A stretch of 64,000 bases of DNA, taken from Arthrobotrys musiformis (taxonomy: Eukaryota; Ascomycota; Orbiliomycetes; Orbiliales; Orbiliaceae). The stretch covers positions 1,426,001-1,490,000 of the forward strand of contig JAVHJL010000006.1 of the NCBI GenBank assembly GCA_036971715.1. The letters are read 5' to 3'. Positions 26,157-35,761 of the stretch are shown in pieces. Positions within the stretch are counted from its first letter, which is position 1. Every line of letters starts with the position of its first letter. A model generated the notes under the pieces. It worked only from the letters and a program-made list of their open reading frames with translations. It had not been told where the DNA came from and ran no database searches. A program made the translations under genes and the position numbers.

Positions 26157-27395
26157 ATGAGGACCTTTTGGGGGTTAACATCCATCCTGGCCGGGGTATG
26201 CCTGCTCCTCCAGATACAGGCGCCTTTGTAAGTCAATTATCAGTGCCCCCAATATCGATACGGAATACGTAATTAGTACTACAACACTTGCTTATTACGT
26301 TCTACATCTCATTCTAGGCTCGTACTAGCAGAAACCGCTGAGATACCTATCTCAGCCCTAGATGCCTTTGTCAAAGCCAATGCTGCCAGTATAATCCACT
26401 TCCAGAAAACCATGCGAGATGTCTTCTACCTATGGGACGAAAACCGCGTTCGCGGCGACCGACCCGACATCCCCCTAACCCTCGACACCCTACGTGATAC
26501 CCTCAAGCAAAAACTACAGAAACTGGTCGAAATCTCGGAGGACGACCCTGAATCCGCGCCTAAAATATTTTCCGCATTAGGGTTCGCGAGTAAACCAGTC
26601 CCAAAGAATAATGCATGGGATTGGGAGGACACGCCAACCAATCGAGTTTTGTTCCCAGTTTTGAAGATACTAGAGGAGTCGTCATCCGCTCGACACACCT
26701 TTTGGGGTTTCTTTACTTGGGCTAACAGCCACCTTGGGTTGATTCATTGGTTTTATATTACTGCTGATCAACAAACGGATTACGCATGGGTAGGGCCGAA
26801 GCTCTTTGGGGGCTCGGTGTACAAACCCCGTAAATCCTTCGTTTACGATATAGATAAACGGGCGAGGGATCGTAAGCAACTTAATATATATTTGCTAATA
26901 CTGGACACGATGGTCCACTATATGCAGCATGTGAGCGCCGAGGCATTTAGGAAGGGTCCGAAGCTCGACCTTGGAGCTGATATAATGTTCCTATTCGAGG
27001 ATATAATCAAAGTCGTCGCGGGATTTAGAGATGGGGTAAAGAAAGTCCGGAATGCATATAGCGCGATCCCACTGCTTCCTGGAGTTGATGATACAGACGT
27101 TGAGGATGATGCCAATGAAATGATTGGAATCTCTCAGGTCCCTGAAACACTTCAAAAGAAGCTATTGGGCTCTCCCGAGTATCTAGAAGGCACAAAGATA
27201 CTGGATATTCCCGAGTATCAATTCGAGCCGGTGGAAGATCGCGACTTATCAAAATCCGAACATGGCCTATTGCGATCTCTTCCAGCTTACGTTGAGACTG
27301 ATTTCGATTTGCTTAGTGTACCGGTTTGTTCATTTGAGGAAGAAATGGCTGATCTGCGGAATCCGCAAGAAAAATCTCAATGTAATATTTTTTAG
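26157..27395 (+). CDS. F1: unrecognised protein, family member 1, predicted signal peptide
   Basis: Two exons, 26157-26227 (71 nt) and 26318-27395, joined in phase 2, give 382 aa; the 90-nt intron has a GTAAGT donor and a TTCTAG acceptor. Exon 1 encodes a strong hydrophobic leader, MRTFWGLTSILAGVCLLLQIQA, followed by a mostly helical body beginning with the IPISALDAF block. No known domain was recognised. The C-terminus is CNIF, which formally fits a CaaX prenylation box but conflicts with a secreted protein. If the leader is real, the CNIF is probably irrelevant. Pattern-level similarity to F2 (27736) and F3 (31768) includes the same first-exon size and intron phase, an 'F.D...V...Y...P' helix, and the D-x-F block. 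The ATG at 26198 is out of frame after splicing and was rejected. Confidence 0.65.
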
Positions 27396-27735
27396 TTAGC
27401 CAGCATTTATTGATAAAAAGATTCGAAGGATCAAGCAATAGCTCTTTGCGCTAACATACACCCCTGTGGTCTGGGTACGAGACAAGCTAACATAGTTAAA
27501 GAGGCATAAAGGGCGGCCCCCGTCACTAAATTTTAATTGGCTCTAGTACTATCCGGAAACATGAGACGAACTTGCGCGACTGAGCAAGTTATAATTATAG
27601 AACGATGTGCCTTAATTAGCTTCCAACATGAATCCGTGAATATGCTTGAAGACTCAGCGATGCATCGGTCGACTATTAGGCATCGGTATCTCGTGGAGGT
27701 AGCTTCCGACCGGCCTATTTATAATATAATACACT
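27396..27735. other. Short intergenic region F1-F2
   Basis: About 340 bp. No gene is seen; it presumably holds the F1 3' end and F2 promoter. Open frames here run out of frame with F2. Confidence 0.5.
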
Positions 27736-29096
27736 ATGCTACCGCCGAAATGGATGGTGCTAAGTTGCCCTTCTTTTGTACAAGAGCAAGTTATTGATCC
27801 ACCGTATGTACATGTACATAAACCCATCCTCCAGACCATTGCTTAAGCCCCCTGGCCGACCTTTGACCATTGACTAAAATATTGTGGTTTATTAGGGTCC
27901 ATATCAAACCAGTCAATATCCCCAGCCAAGACATTGATTACTTCGCCCTTCAAATGGCGAAGAAGCCCTTGGAAGAGTTTGCCCATGCAACAGACTATGT
28001 GGAAAGACTCTACAGAAAGATATACCCCTACAAACCACATGATACCGACACGCCCCCTTCCGCCATCGTGGATGGTGTACGCCTTGTAGACATAACCTTT
28101 GAGTATTTACTCAAGGGTTTTCAGAACCGGCTTTTCAGAGCTCGTAACCTCGTTCGGCTGATCAAAGAGGGCCTTCAGCTCCCCGATGAGGGTGCCGGAC
28201 AGGCGGATATTTATACATTTGGCTTCAAGAATGAGGAACAGGCTCTACAATTATTGCCCACTCTAGAGGCTTTATATAAGCGAATCGACGACGAAAAAAA
28301 CAGGGCTCCTGGTATCCATAGGTGGATTCGGTACGATCTAACCAACGGGGACCTAAAGGGCTGGGAGTCTAATCTTGTCCTGGTCGGGTGGAGTGTTATC
28401 GGCGCTAGGGTCGACTTTGACCCAGACTATGTTGTATTCGACCCTTCCCAGCAGGAACTGTCGGCAAAATGCCTAGAGGAAACCGTATGGAGACTCAAAG
28501 GCGTCAAGGAAGCCATCGACGAAATTTTAAACATATTTGCCAAAAACCCACCACGGCGAGCTAAGACCACTTCTTTCGACTTCAATTTCGATTTTGAAGC
28601 ACACTTGAAGCGACTAAGCGATTGGTTTGGTGCGTGGCACAATGGTGTCAAAATGTTACATGAAACCTACTCAGAAGTCCCACGTTACTCGCTCGGGAAA
28701 AATGATGTGAGTAAACAGGTTCAGGAGGAATTCTTCTCATATTCGGATCAGTCGGACCATGAGCTCGAGCGCATAGTGTCAGAATCAGAGGTGTTATGTA
28801 GAGACGAACCTAGCGTCGGTCAAGTTCCACAGGTATGTAGACTTTGTATTCTTGTTTCACTTTGTTTTTGATATTTTACGACGTGTGCTCTGCTCTTTGT
28901 CCAACGACATGTTGCATAGGAGCACAAATTGCTAATGATTAGTAAACTTGATAAATCGGGCAGTCTTTATTCCATCACGCACTTAGCTGCAAGCCTGGAC
29001 AGGGGATGGCGGGTTACAAATCCAAAAACTTCCAGAACCGATAGGCTTTTTCACATAGTGTGGCCTCTTCGCAAAGCTATTCGATATAAATTATAA
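27736..29096 (+). CDS. F2: unrecognised protein, family member 2
   Basis: Three exons, 27736-27803, 27896-28832 and 28920-29096, give 393 aa. Intron 1 (92 nt, GTATGT donor, TTGACTAA branch, ATTAG acceptor) is phase 2 as in F1 and F3. Intron 2 (87 nt, GTATGT donor, CATAG acceptor) is phase 0 and adds a 58-residue basic tail. After the first junction the block VNIPSQDIDYF lines up position by position with F1 (AEIPISALDAF). The central WSVIGARVDFDP region and the helix ending in HETYSEVP also match the F1/F3 pattern. Exon 1 (MLPPKWMVLSCPSF...) is less hydrophobic than in F1 and F3, so secretion is doubtful. A second in-frame ATG lies at 27754. The first exon and last exon are the least certain parts. 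Function unknown. Confidence 0.6.
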
Positions 29097-29651
29097 ACTG
29101 CGAGGCATATTTCCAAGCTTATTTGCGAACATTCGATTACGCCATGTTGATTAGAACCGAAATTACAGACTAGACCTTCCAACATTAACATTAGTATAGA
29201 CGAGTTGACCCGCGAGACCAAGTTGACCATGAATTGGTATAGTATGGCATCAGGCAGGTGCCCACACCTACTACCCAAACAAAAGGGTACCTGTTGAATG
29301 GCGTTTAATGCATGTTGTCCTATGCATATACAGCTAAAACGAAAACTAAAAATGTCCCCTATATATATACGCTGGACGTGTTTGAACGATGGGTTCAAGT
29401 TGCCACGTCTGGATAGTGTCTGTATGTTAGTCGATTGTAACGTCACTTCTAGTTCGTATACATTTCTGCGAGTCTCCAATCATATGCTGGAGCTCAGCGA
29501 GGCTGCGGGGCCTCGCTGCAACAGCTAGCAGGATCTAGGCCAGCGCGCGAACAAAAACCAAGAGAGCCCTATTGATCCCGTTTGAGAGCTAAACTAATTA
29601 CCTGATTCATTCCGCTTGAATAACTGAAAATCTACAATTGTACATCCATAC
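29097..29651. other. Intergenic F2 - F-box gene
   Basis: About 555 bp. No gene is seen; sequence is mixed with some TATATA stretches around 29361. Confidence 0.5.
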
Positions 29652-31238
29652 ATGAAATATCAGGCCGAGATGGAGAACCCTATCGACGTCGACTTCCAGT
29701 CGGAACGCCAGGAGTCTATCGCGTCCGAGTCCTCGAATCCATTTCTTAGTCTCCCAGTTGAGATCCTCCTTGAGGTCACGAAACAGATTGCCTACCGCGA
29801 CCTCATAGCGCTATCACTTACAACAAAGGGGCTTCGATACCTTTGCCCAAAACGCCCCGAAGACAAACGTGAACTAAGATGTTTCTTCCGAATCCATCGG
29901 AAGTTCCTTTCTGACGAATACATACCACAAAGCCAACACAAATCCCGAACGAGGAAACCTCAAATCATCCCTCCTGCTAACTGTCCATATTGCCAGCATC
30001 GTCTGTGTCCACCTACTTGCGAGACAGCACTATTCCTTGATTCCGACAGTGGGTTCTTTTTCCCTCGGCATCTATTCCCAACTCATATAGCCAAATTCAG
30101 ATATGGAGGGAAATACACCGATCACATTAAGGGACTTGATAATAGTTTTCCATCCCAGAAGCGTGGGGGGCAGATCTACTACTATTCCACAATATGGTGC
30201 GAACATCACCGCTGCCCACGGGATATGCTGTCCAAGAAGAAATACTACAAACCTAAGAGTGGGCTTGGGGTACCATTGTTTTTGAAGGAATACCATCACT
30301 GGAGACAAACAAAACTGGTATCCCACGAAGTTGGAATAGGGCACTGGGTGCACGACCGTTGGAAAGTTGGTTACAGACTCCCGCCGGGAGTTAAAGACGC
30401 AACAGACGTCGATGAGGACGATCTAATCCCCATCCACGAGAAATTCTTCTATGACTCGATGTGCTTGCATTGCCTATCGGAGCTTCCATTTTATTCGAAC
30501 GGCCCCTACTGGCGACAGGCACAGTTCCTCGCATACTATTGCTCATGCCACAAAGACGCGAAGTTGTCTAAAGAGACCCCTGAGCAGAGGCGCGTCCGGA
30601 TTGGGCCGCGTGTACGGAGGACTTGTTGCATTCGTGTTCGACCTCCTGTAGTTGAACATCGGGGTTGTCAGAGTTGTGGCTACGTGAGTGTGAAGTTCAC
30701 TCGAATCGAAGCGTTCGATTATGTGCGGAAGAAAGAGGATGGCACCGGTATAGAAAATGGAAGGAATGAAGGGTATTGGGCGTACTTGGCTACGGAGCAT
30801 AGGCTAAGTCGTTCACCTGCGGGGTATCGAGGGGACGAAAGGCAGAGACTATGCTCTGTGAGGCCTGAGGAGGACGCTAAGCTTCTGGATATCGTACGGG
30901 GGTCAGGGTACGGCTTGATCCCACTTAATGCGCCAAGGGTTGGAATCCAAGATCTTCCTTATAAAATCCTCCGCCAAATTCTCGAATATTTGAGCCATGA
31001 AGCGACAGGCGGTCCCGAACGAGATATGTCCTCTTTTCCCTTGGGTGCGAGCTACTGCTTTATCAAAGCCTGGTTTGGTAGGGAAGCTCAGGGCAACATA
31101 ACGCAAAACATCGCTGAGCCATACTATGTCAAGGTTGCTGGGTCGCTTGAAAGAGATAATTTTCACTTGACGGAGCTTTACATAAAAGGCCAAACCGACC
31201 ATAAAGTCAGGAGATTGACACAGGAGGCTCACGAGTAA
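29652..31238 (+). CDS. F-box protein with cysteine/histidine-rich zinc-binding region
   Basis: Single long exon, 528 aa. An F-box is at about 30-60 (LSLPVEILLEVTKQIAYRDL), the module that binds Skp1 in SCF ubiquitin ligases. The middle is rich in paired Cys/His: CPYCQHRLCPPTC (about 115-127), CEHHRC, CLHC, CSCH, CC and CQSC. This suggests structural zinc sites and possibly substrate recognition. A second F-box-like stretch, IQDLPYKILRQILEYL, lies near residue 440. A second in-frame ATG at 29670 is possible. The last codons contain a perfect GTAAGT donor at 31235. Using it with an acceptor at 31306 removes a 72-nt intron and replaces the stop with a short tail ending at 31331. The gene interrupts the F1-F2-F3 series. 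The substrate is unknown. Confidence 0.78.
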   Translation: MKYQAEMENPIDVDFQSERQESIASESSNPFLSLPVEILLEVTKQIAYRDLIALSLTTKGLRYLCPKRPEDKRELRCFFRIHRKFLSDEYIPQSQHKSRTRKPQIIPPANCPYCQHRLCPPTCETALFLDSDSGFFFPRHLFPTHIAKFRYGGKYTDHIKGLDNSFPSQKRGGQIYYYSTIWCEHHRCPRDMLSKKKYYKPKSGLGVPLFLKEYHHWRQTKLVSHEVGIGHWVHDRWKVGYRLPPGVKDATDVDEDDLIPIHEKFFYDSMCLHCLSELPFYSNGPYWRQAQFLAYYCSCHKDAKLSKETPEQRRVRIGPRVRRTCCIRVRPPVVEHRGCQSCGYVSVKFTRIEAFDYVRKKEDGTGIENGRNEGYWAYLATEHRLSRSPAGYRGDERQRLCSVRPEEDAKLLDIVRGSGYGLIPLNAPRVGIQDLPYKILRQILEYLSHEATGGPERDMSSFPLGASYCFIKAWFGREAQGNITQNIAEPYYVKVAGSLERDNFHLTELYIKGQTDHKVRRLTQEAHE

Positions 31239-31767
31239 GTATCCTTCATTGAAAGACCAAACTTCTATACCTGAAAGCTAATGGTGATTTGCCGCTGAAA
31301 TGTTAGAGCACATCGTGGGAGTTGTGACTGAATCTGTCGCAAAGCTATGAAAGGGCCCCCCGCGCGGAGTAGGGTTGCGGATTCTCGCAGTTCACCAGTT
31401 ATGTCATATATGATTTTCTTGGACATCAATTGAACAAAATTATCCTTAAAATCTTGATTCTAGTCAAGTTCCATGGAGTTTACGTAGCATCTGACTAACC
31501 TAGAACGAGAGCTATTTTTTTTTTACCGCCAAAGTTGCATGCTTGTTAGCTACACAATTCATCGTTAGACAATTTGAGATAATTTCGAGAGCAACTACAA
31601 ACCTAAAAAAAAAACAGAGAGAGAGAAGGGGTAGTACTATGGGAACGTTCAGAAACTTCTTCAATCTTCCCAACGCCTAATATATACATCGATGAACAAT
31701 TAGCTGGACGTGCCCCCAAGATATCTGCGTCTCGCTGAGATATCGTCACGGCACCAGTTCGTCCGTC
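31239..31767. other. Intergenic F-box gene - F3
   Basis: About 530 bp, possibly including a last short exon of the F-box gene at 31307-31331. No other gene is seen. Confidence 0.5.
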
Positions 31768-32855
31768 ATGCTGTTGAAGTCTCGGGCTGGTGTATTCGGT
31801 AAAACATGTTGCTTTGCGGCATTTTTCATTATAGGAGCGTATGTTAACTTGGCGCATATATTAATCCATGTTTATATTGAGATCTGGGTTCATGGGTACT
31901 AACGTGTCAGATTAGGCATTCAAAGGTAGCCTGGTCTCCGCTTGACGTGTTCGATATCTTGATCTCCACCAAACATGAAACCGTACGCTGGGGCGAACTC
32001 GCGACAGGAGTTCTAGAACTCAAGGAATGGTCAGAATATTTTGGCCCAGCAACTAGAGCCAAGACTGAGACGACTTTACCGACATGGGTTCGGCCGTGGG
32101 ACGAACTCGCAGAGACCGCGCTTAGCGCCATAGAAGACGTAAGGATGCAACTAGAACCCGTCGATACCGACACCCAAGCATTTGATAACGCGACGAGCGT
32201 GCTACAAAAATCCAAACTCGGCTCCGTGCTTAACACAATTGCGGCACTTGATGTACTAGATGGCTATCTCACCGACGTTCCGAAATGGCTGAATGGGCTG
32301 TCAGGATTGATAACTTCTGTAGAAAGCTTCGCAGACAATTCCATGTCTGTAGTCTTCTGGATGCTTGGTGCGACCCTTGGTCGCTTGACATCTGGTGGGG
32401 AAACAATGATCATATGGGAAACCAATCACCCTTACGAAATCCTTTCCATGTTCTCACACCTCCAACTCGAGTTCGCGGAAGCCGCTCTAGATTTTCGGGA
32501 TAAGTCGTATTTAATAAAAGCCTTATCGTTGGATTTTGGCGACAAAGAGTGGCTTGCGTTCCAGGATATTATGGCGTACTGTGCGTACTATACCGAGGCG
32601 GCGAGGAAGATAAAAACTGCTATCGAGGCGATTATGGAGACGAAAGGGTTTAAATCGCTCTATAAACAGAGTGGCACCATGTACCCGATACCCCAAGAGC
32701 TTGAGAAGTTCTATGAAAAGTACAGGAGCCTTCCGCCGGATCAAAGAAGGATGACGCTCCTCGATGAAGTCAATACGATGTCCGAAGTCGAAGCGATGAG
32801 GAGAGATAGCATTCCTTCGAGTTCTATCTGGTTAGATATAGATTCAACACCTTGA
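31768..32855 (+). CDS. F3: unrecognised protein, family member 3, predicted signal peptide
   Basis: Two exons, 31768-31838 (71 nt) and 31916-32855, joined in phase 2, give 336 aa; the 77-nt intron has a GTATGT donor and an ATTAG acceptor. Exon 1 encodes a signal-peptide-like leader, MLLKSRAGVFGKTCCFAAFF, continuing IIGAHSK across the junction. The body starts with WSPLDVFDIL, corresponding to the D-x-F block of F1 and F2, and is largely alpha-helical. A small strand-rich region (LGATLGRLTSGGETMIIWE) matches the position of WSVIGARVDFDP in F2. The helix AFQDIMAYCAYYTEAARKIK corresponds to the 'F.D...V' helix of F1. No enzyme motif is visible. The 71-nt exon and intron phase are the same as in F1, which supports common descent. 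Function unknown; secretion is inferred only from the leader. Confidence 0.62.
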
Positions 32856-33455
32856 CACCTCTAGATATTTAGATTAAAATTTACACTACTACTATCCAAG
32901 AAACTTGGTTGTGTACCGGCAACTAGGACATGGTTTCTTTTGCAATGAATCTCCAGATAGAAGGAATCAGACGTCATGTAGATAACGTATATAACCTTAC
33001 GTTAAACCCTAAATAGGTTCTAATTCGCACTTTGCGAATCTGGGTAGCACAAAAAGGGTGTTGTGTGATGTTTCTCTTTTGAGACGTGTTTCTGTGGCTA
33101 CGATATCAACGGACTTCCCGTTCTGGAGCTCGCACAACAGTCGCAGACCAGGCCTCTGAATCAGAAGTACCTGCGGGGGACCAACCATTTGCTAAACCCT
33201 GCACAAATCTCTGTATCATCATCGTCATCACTAATCTATCCCGACTTCCTCAAAGTCTATAGGCACTTACGAGACCAATCGGGTACCTTCTCTCAAAACC
33301 CCGTCGCTCTTTACTTTATATATACTCTGAGTCCGAGACACGCCTGCGACTGATGCCCACCAAGTTATGGACCAATCGCGAATCTAATATTTTTTCTGTT
33401 CTTATCGATTCTATAAATTTTGATATCGAATTCCAATATAAAAACCAATCTAGCC
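32856..33455. other. Intergenic, BTB gene promoter
   Basis: About 600 bp with no gene. The last 100 bp upstream of the BTB gene contain TATATATAC at about 33317 and AT-rich leader sequence. Confidence 0.5.
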
Positions 33456-34393
33456 ATGGCAGAACCTAGCGTTTACATCGATCTACCACCGAAGTCCGAC
33501 ATCATGGAGGAAGCTGAGGAAGAGAACACCGCTATGGAAGATATCCCAGAGGAGGTTCCAGAAGAGCCACAGCCTGCACCGCTCAGCTTTCTAGAGTAAG
33601 TTTCCAGCAAGATCTTATCCATATAAAGGGAAGGAAAGGAACCTTAGGACGGTGAAGATGGCTAACGTTTCGGAACTTAGTCACCTACAGTCATCGATAA
33701 TCACACTGTCTGTGGGAGATTCTCCAGCTACCACTATCGCGGCCCATCAGTCGCTTCTCAACAAATCCCCGTGGTTTGTTGCTCACTTTGCCAGTGCATC
33801 GAATCCTGCTGTTGTCTCATTGCCCAATGAGAACTTGGATGCAGTTGGCTGTTTCATCCAGTACCTGTACACAGGCGACTACTTTCCAAGAATCATCAAA
33901 CAGAAGGGAGAGGAGACCTTGGAGAAAGACCCCTCGCAGTCGGATCCCGATGATGGCGACCACTTGTTGAAACATGCCCGGGTCTACACTCTCGCAGAGA
34001 AGTTCGGAATGAGGGAGCTGAAGACAATGGCACACAAGAAGATCCACAGGATCAACAGCAGTGCTAGAGGTGAAATTCAATATGCTCGATACGTATACGC
34101 GAATACTCCGAGGGAGGACAAGACTATCCGTGGTCCCGTTGCTGCCTTCTGGGCTGCCAGAGGTAAGTCTACATTACAAACTTTCATCATGTTGAGGGCA
34201 CACTAACATTTTGACCCCGCAAACAGCTTATATCCTCCGTCACGAATCTGAGGAAGAGTTCCGAAAGCTCATCTTGGAATTCCCACAATTCGGTTACGAT
34301 GTCATCAGCCTCTTACTCGACCAGAAGGAGAAGGAGCCGACTGCGCCTTCTGGAGGCGGTGGAAGAAAGCGACCTCGTTTTAGCTTGGCCTAG
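33456..34393 (+). CDS. BTB/POZ domain protein
   Basis: Three exons, 33456-33595, 33648-34162 and 34227-34393, give 273 aa; introns are 52 and 64 nt with GTAAGT donors. An acidic N-terminus (about 1-50) precedes a BTB/POZ domain starting ITLSVGD. It has the diagnostic AHQSLLNKSPWFVAHF and YLYTGDYFP segments, then the fungal BTB extension HARVYTLAEKFGMRELK and VAAFWAARAYILRHE. The C-terminus GGGRKRPRFSLA looks like a basic nuclear-localisation signal. BTB domains mediate dimerisation or act as Cul3 adaptors; no partner domain such as Kelch, MATH or zinc finger is present, as usual for this large fungal family. The start at 33456 has a favourable context (GCCATGG) and splices in phase into the domain. 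Confidence 0.85.
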
Positions 34394-35716
34394 GAAGGTG
34401 CTAAAGAGGAAGCAGGTAGTCCTCGAGCTGGTGACTTCAATATCGTTATTAACAAAAAAGACGGGAAGTGAAAACCCGCTGGGGCGTTTTGATTCGGTAT
34501 GGTCGTGTGTGTTTTGCCAGGCGTTTTCGGTCCCGTTTTTACTTTTGCTGCTTTTCTATCTTGAAATACCCTGTTGCCCACATGTAAGCGGCCACAGGTT
34601 TGCACAGCTCTACGCACCAATCATTTCCTATGTCTGAAACGGTTAACCGGGGCTTGGTTCGGGTGTCTGTCATATTTTATTTTGTACATTAGTGGAATTA
34701 TTCAAAAATTCTTAATCTCCCTGTTCGCAACCCTGAATGATAAAATGACACGAACCTCAGAGAATAAATAACACCGCACTGCTTTCCACCCCTCAATTCG
34801 CACGGTTTGATAGTCCTGTAGCATATAAGATATTGAGGTACTTCTCCGAAAAGTACCAGTAACCTCCCACCTTCGGCCCACCAACGACCCCTACCTCGAG
34901 CGACGGAAACGCCAACATCCCGCTGTGGTACAGAACCTTGCAAGGAGAGATATCACAAAAGGCACATGACAAGGTAGTGTGTGCGCGTGTGTGCATGTGT
35001 GGCCCATTCGAATTGGTCTGATCAACGGCTCTACAGACAGATCGAATCGGATTTCCTGTTCTTCTTCGATATGTCTGAAGCAGTCCCCTATTGGACAGAA
35101 CCCAGTGGATTGATGTTTCCAGTCGTACAGACAGCGCTTTGCAGGCAAGATGGTAGTGGGACAAAATCACGATCCCTGTACGTAAGTACATATGATCGAC
35201 AGCGAATGCATCTTGCTTGCCACAGTTTAATTGTATATCGTCGATTTAGTGTTCTTCTGACGACTTCGAACGGTTTAGACTAAACAGAGAGTACTCGAGT
35301 TCGGGTTTTCCCACACGTCTTGCTTCGCATTGCAGGATCTGTGACAAAGGATGCAGCTTGGAACCACGAAAAATCCTTCTCTGCAACTAGAGCTCTAAGA
35401 GGGAGAGAAAAGAGCTAGGACTTTGGGTTCTTTGGAAGTACGAAACTACGGGATTTAGCGCTCGTTTGGGAGGATGACCGATGAGTGGAGACAGCTCATC
35501 AAGTCCTTCATTCCCCTCCTAAAACCCCTGTAATCACATATGCATCAATGAGGAGAAGCATTTGAATGCTCTGGGGGAAGAAACAAAAAAAAGATTCGGT
35601 AAATTACGAGGTTGAACGAATGAACGGGGTTTGGAAAGTTGGTGTAACGTTCGCAGACGTGGACGTCTCATAGAAGGGATGGGTATTCCAACAATCCAAC
35701 AACAAAAGCCATACTA

Positions 35717-35761
<45 letters not shown>

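Noticed and set aside
26198..26227. Alternative F1 start (MPAPPDTGAF) just before the donor
   Set aside because: It joins the second exon in the wrong phase and meets a stop after a few codons; the ATG at 26157 joins in the right phase and gives a hydrophobic leader.
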